Notes: generated by a model from the sequence alone, not told the origin. Shown: positions 35,154-44,377, counted from the stretch's first letter. The stretch is 64,000 nt of DNA from Myxococcota bacterium (GCA_030065855.1 JASJCT010000002.1:16531-80530); one strand, 5' to 3'. Translations and numbers: made by a program.

Positions 35154-35753
35154 TTATTCGCTGATCCCAACAATCAAATCGACTGTCTCCTTGACCTTCT
35201 TTTGAGCCCATTGGCTGGTGTGCCTGGATCGATCCAGGTACCAGCGAGAAGCCACCCCCTGGTAGATGGCGGATATGGCCATCGCGCTCTCGACCGGATC
35301 TATATTTTTGAACGTTCCCTTAGCGGTGCCCTCCTGGATGATCTCCTCGAGCATCGTGATCCAGTTACTGATCCAGTCCCGATACAGATCCCGAAAAATC
35401 TCGTCATTGACTGCCCTGTACATACATTCAAAATAGAGCGGATAACCAAGGGCAATATCTGGGTCATCTTCGTCGTAAAGAAAATCGGCAAACCCCTTGA
35501 GTTTCTCCAACGGTTCGGTCACCTTGGCCAATTCCACTTGGCATCTCAAAAAAATCCGCTCAAAAAATCGCTTAAAGACCGCTTCAAACAGATCTTTTTT
35601 TGAAGGGAAATAGTGGAGGACCGCACCCTTAGATATTTTAGCAGTCCTGGCAACATCATCGATACTGACCAGAAACCCGCCGTTCTTTGCAATGGCCTCA
35701 TGTGCGGCAGATATGATGTGGTCCTCTTTCAGGGCTCGGGCACGTTCTTTCAT
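35154..35753 (-). CDS. TetR-family regulator of the SCP2/acyl-CoA dehydrogenase operon
   Basis: A 199-residue TetR protein; its HTH reads VSIDDVARTAKISKGAVLHY, with the Phe-Pro-Ser-Lys turn after it. ATG follows CTGGAGGTGACCA. It heads the operon TetR-SCP2-acyl-CoA dehydrogenase. Two tandem inverted repeats upstream (35843-35879), 20 bases centre to centre, look like its operators, so the operon is probably auto-repressed and induced by an acyl-CoA or similar ligand (inferred from known TetR lipid regulators). Confidence 0.9.
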   Translation of the reverse strand: MKERARALKEDHIISAAHEAIAKNGGFLVSIDDVARTAKISKGAVLHYFPSKKDLFEAVFKRFFERIFLRCQVELAKVTEPLEKLKGFADFLYDEDDPDIALGYPLYFECMYRAVNDEIFRDLYRDWISNWITMLEEIIQEGTAKGTFKNIDPVESAMAISAIYQGVASRWYLDRSRHTSQWAQKKVKETVDLIVGISE

Positions 35754-35842
35754 TGGTCACCTCCAGCGATTTTCAATGACAGTCGTCTAACAGAGCCCAT
35801 GTTGGTCCATAAAAAGAGTAAAAATTCAACCAATCATTATAT

Positions 35843-35879
35843 AACCGTCTAGATGGTTTTTAAACCGTCTGGACGGTTT
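35843..35879. promoter_or_regulatory. tandem TetR-type operators
   Basis: Site 1 (35843-35858) is AACCGTCTAGATGGTT, one mismatch between arms. Site 2 (35862-35879) is AAACCGTC-TG-GACGGTTT, perfect 8-base arms. Centres are 20 bases apart, i.e. about two helical turns on one face, 90-126 bases upstream of the TetR start. Confidence 0.65.
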
Positions 35880-36147
35880 TTACTTCTTTGAAGGATACCT
35901 GTCAAGGTCTTTTTTTCGTCTTGAGAATAAATGTAAGCGTACCAATATCATCAGAGGATCCTCCAGAGATGTAGAACTGTTTGACGCCCCAAATGCACAT
36001 CAAACAGCATCCCCTTACCCGCCATTCAAAAAATTTGAAATATGAGCCATGTATACCACAAATTGGTTGGTATTGGTCTTGCATCGCACTACGACTCGGA
36101 AGCGAAAAAAGTAGCCTAACGGCTGCACATCGTTAAGGAGCGAACGC
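35880..36147. other. intergenic region between TetR operators and flgE
   Basis: The gap between the TetR gene and flgE is 394 bases in all. It holds the operators above and the sigma-54-type promoter below. The 60-codon minus-strand frame inside it lacks a ribosome-binding site and is not called. Confidence 0.5.
36068..36083 (+). promoter_or_regulatory. sigma-54-type promoter for flgE
   Basis: TGGTATTGGTCTTGCA fits the -24/-12 consensus TGGYAC-N5-TTGCW: GG at 36069-36070, exactly ten bases, then GC at 36081-36082. The predicted start is near 36094, about 54 bases before the flgE ATG. Hook genes are sigma-54 controlled in many deltaproteobacteria. Confidence 0.6.
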
Positions 36148-37452
36148 ATGAGCATTACTAAAACCCTTTACACTGGCGTATCCGGTCTCACTGCTCACGG
36201 CAATGCCTTGGGTGTTGTTGGCGATAACATCGCCAATGTGAATACAACGGGATACAAAGCCGAAAGGGCACTTTTTTCCGACATTTTGGGACGCTCTATG
36301 ATGGCGGTAAACTCGCCCGGATCAGGGGTAAAACTAGCCGGTATTACTAGGAATTTTGCTCAAGGCGCCCTGATCACAACCGACTCGCCAACCGATTTGG
36401 CCATCAACGGGAAGGGGTTCTTTATCGTTCGCGGTCAGGTCGGCGGCCAGTCTGGCAATTTCTACACCCGGGCCGGAGAATTCAACCTAGATAAGGATGG
36501 AAACCTGGTCGATCCCCAAGGGTTTATCGTGCAGGGCTACCTCGTCAATAGTTCGGGGGAGATCGACAATCAGTTGACGGATCTCAGCATCGCCACTTCG
36601 TCACTGCCACCCCTGGCCACCACCGATGTAGAGATATTCGCCAACCTCAACTCAAACGAAACCACACCGGCCGCTGCTTTTGATGAAGACGATCCAGGTA
36701 CCACGTCTAATTTCTCCACTGCGATGACCGTGTACGATTCTCTTGGGAATGCACATCGCATCGACGTCTATTTCCGCAAGAGCGCTTCGCCCCCAGACAA
36801 TACATGGACATGGCACGCAATTGTCGACGGTGGGGAAATCGGTGGCACCGCTGGCGACTTAACCGAAGTTGCGAGCGGCACCCTGACGTTCACTTCTGAC
36901 GGCCAACTCGATACAGAAGTCACTACAACAGCTTGGTCCTCGACGTTTAATGGCGCATCTGCCCAGACCATTACCTTTGATTTTGGAGATAGTCTTACAA
37001 CAGACAGTGGTGAAGGCACCGGATCCACCCAATACGCATCCGAGCCTGGCGGCTCCAGCGCTATCATCAGCCAGGAGCAAAACGGATATACAACGGGCGA
37101 GCTCGCTACCGTGGGCATCCTGAACAACGGCGATGTCATGGCGATCTACTCCAACGGGGAGCAACAGCTGGTAGGTCGGGTCGCCCTGGCCACGTTCGAA
37201 GCAGAGGGCGAGCTCGCCCGCGCTGGGGACAGGCTTTGGGGCGAGACCGAGTCGTCTGGAGAGGCGCGTATTGGAGGCGCGAGCAGCGGCGCTGCCGGAT
37301 CCATCACTGCAAGCGCACTAGAGATGTCGACAGTGGACCTCGGTAAGGAATTCGTAGATCTCATCTCGTATCAGCGGGGATTCCAAGCCAACAGCCGAAC
37401 CATCACCACCGCGGATCAACTCTACCAAGAAGTCGTCAGTTTGAAGCGGTAG
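36148..37452 (+). CDS. flgE: flagellar hook protein FlgE, orphan
   Basis: A 434-residue hook protein. The N-terminal signature is complete (SITKTLYTGVSGLTAHGNAL, then a DNIANVNTTGYKAER segment), as is the C-terminal rod-type helix (VDLGKEFVDLISYQRGFQAN, TADQLYQEVV). The centre is the FlaE-type outer domain. FlgE polymerises into the hook linking rod and filament. The ATG follows TTAAGGAGCGAACGC, and a sigma-54-type promoter lies upstream. No other flagellar gene is in this window, so it is either an isolated hook gene with its cluster elsewhere or a stray copy. Confidence 0.93.
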   Translation: MSITKTLYTGVSGLTAHGNALGVVGDNIANVNTTGYKAERALFSDILGRSMMAVNSPGSGVKLAGITRNFAQGALITTDSPTDLAINGKGFFIVRGQVGGQSGNFYTRAGEFNLDKDGNLVDPQGFIVQGYLVNSSGEIDNQLTDLSIATSSLPPLATTDVEIFANLNSNETTPAAAFDEDDPGTTSNFSTAMTVYDSLGNAHRIDVYFRKSASPPDNTWTWHAIVDGGEIGGTAGDLTEVASGTLTFTSDGQLDTEVTTTAWSSTFNGASAQTITFDFGDSLTTDSGEGTGSTQYASEPGGSSAIISQEQNGYTTGELATVGILNNGDVMAIYSNGEQQLVGRVALATFEAEGELARAGDRLWGETESSGEARIGGASSGAAGSITASALEMSTVDLGKEFVDLISYQRGFQANSRTITTADQLYQEVVSLKR

Positions 37453-37477
37453 GCTAATTTCCGTCCCGAACTGGCCA

Positions 37478-37516
37478 TTTCCACCACCCTGTTGTAGCCG
37501 TGGGGTTTATCCCCAA
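37478..37516 (+). repeat. REP-like dispersed repeat with hairpin
   Basis: TTTCCACCACCCT, then GTTGTAG, then a TGGGG/CCCCA hairpin around TTTAT. It is the same order (TTTCCACCCT, TNGTAG, hairpin) as the left REP of the element at 25.6 kb. It follows the flgE stop. Confidence 0.45.
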
Positions 37517-37646
37517 GGTGAAAAGCGATGTAATTCTAGGCTCCCCCTTATCGGACAAGGAGAAAAAAAGTTTCCAACTTAACCGGCCAAATGAAGGAAA
37601 AAATTATCTCCCAGGTTCATATTGGAGTTCATATTGAACAGCACGA

Positions 37647-39410
37647 CTATTTGATTTTGTATCTAAAATGATAAAGCAAGAAAGCCGCGGAAGACAATGT
37701 TGTAGCTGCGTCTTGGACAAATAGTGCCTGGTCATTGGTGACGTCACCATATATAATTGCTCTTTGTTGAACGTTACCACTTGTTGATATGGCTTCGCCA
37801 ATAAGATCATAAGCTGCGATCAAATTGGATGGTATTGGCAAACCAATCCTGATTTTGCTAGTCATACCAGAACTTATTGATCCTCTTGAAATCTGACCAA
37901 AAACTTCAACGGTAGTACTGTTCTTGCGATACTGCGCAATTGTAGCTGTTGGAGAGCCTCCGTTTGACACATCGACCAAGGATGGTGTGTAGGAACTTTC
38001 CTCTTCAATGGTGTCCCCACTCGGATCGTCCATGGCAATATATGAATTTCTGTTCCCCCTGGTGTTTAAGGTCGGATCAGCAAACGTTGTGTAGTCTGTT
38101 GCGTCAAACCTCGTCGGTCTATTAGCTGTAATGATGCTATTCGCTTCCGCTTTCATAACTGTTGAGTATTTACTTGATTTCAACTCATGATCGTCGATGG
38201 TCACGAAAGATATTTGACTTCCATATTGTGCAAAGTAAGCAGGGTAATTTGTTTTTTGTGTTGTCCCACCATCAGCTTCACATGTATTCAATGTAAGGGA
38301 CGATGAATATTCAGCGTGATAGCCACGGTCACATTCAAATGTGTTGCAAGAATTGCACGATACTATGCTGGCACCACTAATCAGGAAGCCTGCAACCACG
38401 CCATAATTAGCCTGGACATTTTGAAAATATGCTGTACTGGCACCGGACACATAAACACATTCTTGTGCTCCATTAACATTACCCTCTTTAGCATAGCAAC
38501 CACATTGGTAGTTAATGTATATACCCTTGTCTCCATTATTATTTGCTTCGAATCCTCTCAATCTGACACGACTATTTTGTGATACAAACACTCCGTGCTG
38601 TGTGTTTCCAGCAAATGTGCAGTTGGTCAGATCCAAGTCCGAATTGATATTGCAATCAACACCCATGGTCTTGTTGTTTGAAAACGAACAATTATCTGCT
38701 GTTAATTTAGAATCACAATCAACTCTCATGCCTGCGTATGTCGCTCCAGTGATGGTAATATTTTCAAGCGATACTTTGGACCGATAGAGGCGGAATCCAT
38801 GAATGTTATAGGGGGTTGCTGAAAAATCAAAAATTGCTTTATCTCTTGGGTTTGGACCCCGGATTTTTAACTCACGACCATCAAAAGCAAACATATGCGT
38901 GTGGTTGTAAGTACCTGCAGCCAGTTCAATTATCCAGCCCTTATCCGATCCGACGTAATTATCTATAATATCTATGGCTACGAACAGATCGCTAACAGGA
39001 TTGTATGGTGTCAGTCCGTCGTCAGATGGACTTCCCATTGTACTTACATAGATCTTGTTTTCTTGGCTCTTTTTCTTGTTGATGTAAAACGTATCGCTTC
39101 CATTGACAATTCGGGCCTGCCCCACATGCGTAACATCGTGCAAATAGGGTAGATTAGCATCGACAAGATATTCGCGCCCTGGCCAAAAAACAGCAAGGCC
39201 CTGAGTATATGCATGGGAAATGGCTTCTTGTAGCGCGGTGGTATCAACTGTTGTGCCATCACCAACAGCACCAAAATCTCCCACGAAGACTACCTCTTCA
39301 TCAAGAGTTGCTGCGCTCGCCTTTCTGGTAGCTGCAACGCTACCAAGCAGAACCGCACCCGCCCCACTCATTAGCATTTTTCTTCGGTCGAGAAGGTCAC
39401 TTCCTTTCAT
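37647..39410 (-). CDS. Tat-exported right-handed beta-helix (pectate-lyase/tailspike-like) protein
   Basis: A 587-residue protein with a twin-arginine signal (DRRKMLMSGAGAVLLG, cleavage near KASA). DFGAVGDGTTVDTTALQEAI is the classic Pectate_lyase_3 start, seen in phage tailspikes and polysaccharide lyases. About 300 residues of parallel-beta-helix repeats follow (Asn-Cys-Ser-Phe ladders, many Asn and Cys). The last 110 residues form a compact beta domain like phage receptor-binding or C1q-like tips. Its codons are clearly more AT-rich than its neighbours, which suggests transfer, probably from a phage. Catalytic residues cannot be assigned. Confidence 0.8.
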   Translation of the reverse strand: MKGSDLLDRRKMLMSGAGAVLLGSVAATRKASAATLDEEVVFVGDFGAVGDGTTVDTTALQEAISHAYTQGLAVFWPGREYLVDANLPYLHDVTHVGQARIVNGSDTFYINKKKSQENKIYVSTMGSPSDDGLTPYNPVSDLFVAIDIIDNYVGSDKGWIIELAAGTYNHTHMFAFDGRELKIRGPNPRDKAIFDFSATPYNIHGFRLYRSKVSLENITITGATYAGMRVDCDSKLTADNCSFSNNKTMGVDCNINSDLDLTNCTFAGNTQHGVFVSQNSRVRLRGFEANNNGDKGIYINYQCGCYAKEGNVNGAQECVYVSGASTAYFQNVQANYGVVAGFLISGASIVSCNSCNTFECDRGYHAEYSSSLTLNTCEADGGTTQKTNYPAYFAQYGSQISFVTIDDHELKSSKYSTVMKAEANSIITANRPTRFDATDYTTFADPTLNTRGNRNSYIAMDDPSGDTIEEESSYTPSLVDVSNGGSPTATIAQYRKNSTTVEVFGQISRGSISSGMTSKIRIGLPIPSNLIAAYDLIGEAISTSGNVQQRAIIYGDVTNDQALFVQDAATTLSSAAFLLYHFRYKIK

Positions 39411-39648
39411 TTTTTTCTCCTGTTTAGCTGTTATTGAATTTATACAGCCATTTTATTTCAGTTATCTATACCTTCATAGCTTAATTTGTCAAAAGTGTCA
39501 ATCCCTTTTTTATTTAAAATATAATAGTGACCTTCGACCCATTATCATGCGAAATCAGAAATCCCTGCGCATGGAAATTCTATGGGAAAGATTGCTGGAT
39601 AGCTGTGTCTCGAAGAGGTGCTTTATTCGGGCTATGTCTACTGTGCAA

Positions 39649-41265
39649 CTACTGACTAAAAATAAATTCTCTTCTGGTATCTACAAAATCTCGGATCTCT
39701 TGAACCCGATCCATGTATTCGTCAAGTGATGCGCGCATGCGCGGATCGACCAGGATTTCCGGTGTTGCCAGACAGATCGCATTGTCAATACGCCCGTCAA
39801 TGAATTCAGGCGTGAATGTATGCTCGAGAATATGATCGATGAGGTCATGGTAGCGCTCTCGATACCCGGCAATTCTGTAGATTCGGTCCATAAGCTTATT
39901 GCAAAACCCCGGGCAAATACCAAAGTCTAGGGATCCGTTGGTAATAATGGCTTCGTCGAGCACGTCGTTCTCTGCGGTCCACAGGTGTCCGAAACTCAAG
40001 TCTAAATCCCAGGGAAACACCACCCACAAATCCTCTACTGACTCTGGATCGTGGTAAATGTAATAATTCTTTTTGATGTGATCCTGATTCTGAATGATCG
40101 CCATGGTGGCCATGTAGGTAAGGTATTCGTTGACATCGACCACATATTCGATCTCATCGATAAACGCTTCATCTGAGAGCTGCAAGGTATCCTCGATCAG
40201 GGAGATGAGATCGTCGTAAAAAATTTCACCCTTTTTAAGATCGTAAATACACTGGTAGGTTTCCAGGCTGCTGACCGGCGTTAAATTCCCCCCTGGATCC
40301 CAGCAGTCCGAGCTGGGGTCTGCTTCGTACATATTTCCGTTTCGGTTCAGTCCCCGGGTTCTCAAAAAGTCCCCCCCGATGCGCTCCGCTCGGTTCATCA
40401 GGCCGTAATATCGATTGTTGACCCGGAAGTGCACCATTTCTGTTTTTGGTGTGGGAATCCACGTGGCATTTCTAAAGACCTGGTAGCCCAGGTAAGTGCG
40501 CAGCATTGTCTTGTCGTTCCACTCGGCGCGCAGGATCAAATGATCGTGGGTATCCGGCAGCATGAGATCAGGCATAAAATCAAACCGAAACGACTTTTTT
40601 AAAAAATCGCGACTGGTGCCGCCGTGGAGCCGCACTTTGGTCTCATACCCGATGCTGTCAACCGTTAAGATCGCCGGGACTCTTATTTTTTCAAATGGAT
40701 GGTCAAGGATGAGATCCAAATCTTCCTGGTCGATCCCCATTTCCCACACGGAAAGCTGGGTGTCATAGGCCTTGACGCCCACCTCCCCGGTGCGACTGTC
40801 CGCACTATCGACAAACACGGCGGTCAGCCGATACTCCCCTGGCACGTCAAACCGAACCTGGGCCTCGGCCTTACCATTCACAACCGGTGTTACCTCAAGG
40901 ACTTGGGCCCCTTGTCCCACGTCGATCGCGATCGCCCCCTGTGCGTCTGTGTCGCAATCATCCGAGGCTGCTGTGCGAACTTCTATCTCAATCCGTTCGA
41001 TCACGCCCACTGGCTGCAGCGCAGCAGATAGGTCGAGGAAAATAGCACCTGACGGCGCAGATACATGCGGCAGGTTAAAGCCATCCTCATATGGCGAGCA
41101 ATCGGGCAGTGACTCGATTTCAGTGGGCCACGGCAGGTCAGTTGCGATGTCGATGTCATTCACATCACCGATGTCATCTTCACAGGCAGACAGGACGGCA
41201 AATCCAGTAAACATCCAACATAAAAAGAAATGTCGGGCCAAACGGTTCTTGTTGGGGCAGGTCAG
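39649..41265 (-). CDS. CotH-family kinase lipoprotein (probable CTG start)
   Basis: A CotH (spore-coat/secreted protein kinase-like) domain: LKKSFRFDF, LILRAEWNDKTMLRTYLGYQ, YYGLMNRAERIGGDFLR, and the acidic VVFPWDLDLSFG that carries the metal-binding Asp residues. Before it is an Ig-like beta domain. The frame is open to GTG 41373, but that start gives no signal peptide. CTG 41265 lies five bases after AAGGAGGT and yields a 28-residue lipoprotein signal with lipobox LSAC; I therefore take it, giving 538 residues. Secreted CotH proteins phosphorylate surface proteins. Confidence 0.75.
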   Translation of the reverse strand: MTCPNKNRLARHFFLCWMFTGFAVLSACEDDIGDVNDIDIATDLPWPTEIESLPDCSPYEDGFNLPHVSAPSGAIFLDLSAALQPVGVIERIEIEVRTAASDDCDTDAQGAIAIDVGQGAQVLEVTPVVNGKAEAQVRFDVPGEYRLTAVFVDSADSRTGEVGVKAYDTQLSVWEMGIDQEDLDLILDHPFEKIRVPAILTVDSIGYETKVRLHGGTSRDFLKKSFRFDFMPDLMLPDTHDHLILRAEWNDKTMLRTYLGYQVFRNATWIPTPKTEMVHFRVNNRYYGLMNRAERIGGDFLRTRGLNRNGNMYEADPSSDCWDPGGNLTPVSSLETYQCIYDLKKGEIFYDDLISLIEDTLQLSDEAFIDEIEYVVDVNEYLTYMATMAIIQNQDHIKKNYYIYHDPESVEDLWVVFPWDLDLSFGHLWTAENDVLDEAIITNGSLDFGICPGFCNKLMDRIYRIAGYRERYHDLIDHILEHTFTPEFIDGRIDNAICLATPEILVDPRMRASLDEYMDRVQEIRDFVDTRREFIFSQ

Positions 41266-41394
41266 CGGATACCTCCTTGAGTTGTGTTTCAATCCCTCCC
41301 CCCACCCGGATTGAGGTGGAAACCGAACATAAAAAGTCTGACCCAGTTTGTGGATTTTTCCATCAAAAACCACCTGCGGACACTATAATTGGGG

Positions 41395-41874
41395 TTATCT
41401 TTTGCTCCCGTCCCGGCCGAGTTGGGCGCCGACTGCGCCTGTGATAGCGATGCGCAGCTCCTCGTTCGAAATGGCTTCTATCGCCCGCGCGATATCGTGG
41501 GGGATTTGGGCCATGGGCACGGCTACCTCCTGGGGATCCGGTCGCCCTGTTGGCGATACGGCAACGGACGGATCTAACCGAAGATGGATGTCTCGCACGA
41601 TTGACGGGCCGATCTCCTGATGGATTTTCTTGAGGATAGTGGGCTTGAGATAGGTCAACTCCTGCATCCAGGCCGAGGTGCCCACTGCGACGAGGAGGGT
41701 TCGGCCGCGCAAGCGGATTGGGATGGCCCGTGTTGCCAAGTCTGGGCCCACGATGTCGATCCACCGTGCCCAAAGCTCTGGATGGGTCTCTCTTTGGGAG
41801 GCCGCGACCTGCCTTAAAATAGGCTTGATAGTCGAGGAGACCTGGGAAAGTTGTCCCTTGCGCCTGCGCATCAT
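41395..41874 (-). CDS. dciA: DciA/DUF721-family replication-associated protein
   Basis: A 159-residue protein with the DUF721 (DciA) core: a LWARWIDIVGPDLATRAIPI segment, the RGRTLLVAVGTSAWMQEL strand-helix and LKPTILKKIHQEIG. DciA is the ancestral bacterial loader of the DnaB helicase. The C-terminal third is a lower-complexity tail. The ATG lies next to the divergent lpxB gene, with about 115 bases between the starts. No other replication gene is nearby. Confidence 0.8.
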   Translation of the reverse strand: MMRRRKGQLSQVSSTIKPILRQVAASQRETHPELWARWIDIVGPDLATRAIPIRLRGRTLLVAVGTSAWMQELTYLKPTILKKIHQEIGPSIVRDIHLRLDPSVAVSPTGRPDPQEVAVPMAQIPHDIARAIEAISNEELRIAITGAVGAQLGRDGSKR

Positions 41875-41990
41875 GCCACCAGTCTACGCTCTTCAGACCT
41901 CTTGGGCAACGCGCACTGTGATGTTGGCAAATGCGCATTTTTTGCTACAGCAGTGGCCTCAGAGGGGCGGCAGCGGTATGCTGCCCGCAA

Positions 41991-43121
41991 ATGGCACTGG
42001 ACCGCAAACCACAACTGCTCATCGTTGCAGGCGAACCCTCTGGGGATCGGGCTGCTGCGAATGTAGCAACCCAGCTCAAGCAGCAGGGTTGCACTGACCT
42101 GATAGGTGTGGGCGGAGACCAAATGGCCGAGGCTGGCGTCCAGCTGGTCTGTCACATCCACAACCAAGCCAGTGTTGGCGTGGCTGAAAGTGTCCGGCGG
42201 CTCAGCTTTTGGATGGATATGTGGCACAACCTCCGACACAGCGCTAACCGCCTGAAACCAGCCGTTGCTCTGCTCGTGGATGCGCCTGAATTCAACCTGC
42301 CCCTGGCGCGCGTTCTTTCTGAGGCAGGGACAACAGTCGTCTACTACGTCGGCCCCCAGGTGTGGGCATGGCGACGACACAGGCTCGGCTTGTTGAAAGA
42401 GCGAACAGATGTGGTCGCGTTGATATTGCCGTTTGAAAAGCCACTGTATGACCGGGCCGGGGTGAACGCTGTTTATGTGGGCCATCCGCTCCTGGACGAA
42501 CCGCGTCCGCGCAATCCGCGACACATTCGCCGGCAGCTCGGTATGGGGCCCATGGATCGCCTGGTGGCGTTCCTACCCGGCTCTCGCCCCGGAGAGGTCG
42601 CCCGGCATGCTGGTCCGATGATCGAATCTGCTGAGATGCTCACACAGCAGGGCATATCATGCGTTTTCGCGCCTGGGCCGCATAGTGCAGCTCCTAAAAT
42701 TATCGAGCGGGCAAAAGCAGTTGGCATGCAGTTGCCGCCTCCTCATGTCTCAGGTCGGAATGTACTCGGCGCAGCACGCGCAGCTATTGTCGCCTCTGGG
42801 ACAGCCACACTCGAAGCTGCCACACTGGGCACGCCTTTGGCCATTGTCTACCGGGTCGACGGGATCAGCTGGCAGCTCGGTCAGTTCCTGGTTAAGGTAC
42901 CGTACGTCGGCCTTCCCAACCTGATTGCAGGACGCGGTGGTATCCCGGAATTGCTGCAGGACCAAGTCACCGGCCCTGCTCTATTTCAGCAAGCATTAAA
43001 ACTCTTGGAGCCAGAGGAAAATCGCCGTCAAAAGGCCATTTTTGCTTTCATCGCCGACCAACTGGGCACTGCTGGCGCAGCCCGGCAGGTGGCATCCCTG
43101 GTCTTGGATCGATTGCCTTGA
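41991..43121 (+). CDS. lpxB: lipid-A-disaccharide synthase
   Basis: Transfers UDP-2,3-diacylglucosamine onto lipid X, the GT19 step of lipid A synthesis at the inner face of the cytoplasmic membrane. ATG 41991 places LLIVAGEPSGD near the N-terminus, as in known LpxB; the 20 codons before it look non-native. 376 residues is the normal length. Further motifs: a GVGGDQMAEAG loop, FLPGSRPGEV (UDP-sugar site) and the late IVASGTATLEAATLGTPLAIVYR. The ribosome-binding site is weak. Confidence 0.92.
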   Translation: MALDRKPQLLIVAGEPSGDRAAANVATQLKQQGCTDLIGVGGDQMAEAGVQLVCHIHNQASVGVAESVRRLSFWMDMWHNLRHSANRLKPAVALLVDAPEFNLPLARVLSEAGTTVVYYVGPQVWAWRRHRLGLLKERTDVVALILPFEKPLYDRAGVNAVYVGHPLLDEPRPRNPRHIRRQLGMGPMDRLVAFLPGSRPGEVARHAGPMIESAEMLTQQGISCVFAPGPHSAAPKIIERAKAVGMQLPPPHVSGRNVLGAARAAIVASGTATLEAATLGTPLAIVYRVDGISWQLGQFLVKVPYVGLPNLIAGRGGIPELLQDQVTGPALFQQALKLLEPEENRRQKAIFAFIADQLGTAGAARQVASLVLDRLP

Positions 43122-43169
43122 GTTGTTATAACATCAGCCGTTCATCGCAATTGCATATTTGGAGGTGAC

Positions 43170-44015
43170 ATGTACCAAGACCTTGAGGAAATCAACCGCC
43201 GTCCCACTCCATTTTCCTGCTACACAGCAGCAGATCTGTGGACCGACAGGCATACCTCTTCCAAAATGTTGGCCTATCATCTCGACGGTACAATCGACAT
43301 CTCGTCGAGAAAAACGGCGTTCATCGACAGATCTGCGGCCTGGATTGCATCTCGCTTTGAGCTCGGTAAGGGAAAAATCGCAGCTGACTTTGGCTGTGGA
43401 CCTGGGTTGTACACGACGCGCCTTGCTACGTCTGGAGCTACGGTCACTGGTATCGACTTCTCCGAACGTTCGCTTCAGTACGCGCGCGAGATGTCGAGGC
43501 GCAAGGGGCTATCGATTGAATACATCCAGACCAACTATTTGGACTTTAAATCGGACCAGCGATTCGACCTAATCACAATGATCATGTGCGACTACTGCGC
43601 CCTCAGTCCAGACCAACGACATATGATGCTCGATACGTTCCTAACACATCTCCGGCCCGGAGGCGCGGTGCTGCTGGACGTCTACTCACTGCGTGCCTTT
43701 AATGCAAGGGAGGAGACGGCCGCCTACGCCCACAACCTCCTGGATGGGTTCTGGTCTCCAAACCCTTATTTCGGATTTTTGAATATATTCAAATATGAAG
43801 ACGAAAAGGTAATACTAGACAAGTTCACCATTGTGGAGGAGAAACAAAAGCAGGTTTTTTACAACTGGCTGCAATACTTCGACCGGGAAGCACTGAAGAA
43901 GGAAGTCGAAAAACAAGGTCTGCGGATCGATGCCTTCCTCGGCAATGTTGCGGGTGACGCCTTTGACCCAGCACTGAACGAATTCGCCATCATTGCAAGG
44001 AAGCCGACCCATTAA
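43170..44015 (+). CDS. class I SAM-dependent methyltransferase
   Basis: A 281-residue methyltransferase. Motif I reads AADFGCGPGLYTTRLA, then GIDFSERSLQYA (acidic loop) and LITMIMCDYCALSP (motif IV). Substrate unknown. ATG follows TTGGAGGTGAC. Its 3' 180 bases have a degraded second copy at 50339-50527. After it lie 362 bases without a supported gene and then a beta-helix lipoprotein-like gene. Confidence 0.88.
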   Translation: MYQDLEEINRRPTPFSCYTAADLWTDRHTSSKMLAYHLDGTIDISSRKTAFIDRSAAWIASRFELGKGKIAADFGCGPGLYTTRLATSGATVTGIDFSERSLQYAREMSRRKGLSIEYIQTNYLDFKSDQRFDLITMIMCDYCALSPDQRHMMLDTFLTHLRPGGAVLLDVYSLRAFNAREETAAYAHNLLDGFWSPNPYFGFLNIFKYEDEKVILDKFTIVEEKQKQVFYNWLQYFDREALKKEVEKQGLRIDAFLGNVAGDAFDPALNEFAIIARKPTH

Positions 44016-44377
44016 TAAAGTCGGCTGCTTACAATTTTCGCAACCCTGCCAATCCATTGGTATTTCACACAACATCTCTCGGTAAACTGCACCAGACTTG
44101 GGGTTCATATACTCTGGCACTACAGCTACTTGGATTGGCGGCGTAACTGCAATAATTTTTCACTTAGTGCGCAGAGCAAGAGAAAAGCAGCTGTCATTTT
44201 TTAATTTATTTTATATCACATCAAGTTATAAACTTTTAAGTGTCGCCCCAATCTAATTCTGAACCATTTGCAGATTGTCATTTTCTTGGTTGCTAATATG
44301 TACTCATATGTGCTAATTGTGAAAAGAAGAAAACAACCTTATGGAACTCCCCCGGAAGCAATAAAGGAGGTTACCCA
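44016..44377. other. intergenic region, nothing clear
   Basis: A 362-base AT-rich gap. A minus-strand frame (about 44020-44145) reads somewhat like protein (PPIQVAVVPEYMNPKSG) but has no start, partner or family, and I leave it as a possible old fragment. The last 20 bases carry AAAGGAGG for the next gene. Confidence 0.5.

Noticed and set aside
43815..44120. Minus-strand ORF antisense to the methyltransferase end
   Set aside because: Mostly antisense shadow; the part beyond 44020 reads partly like protein but is too short and isolated to call.
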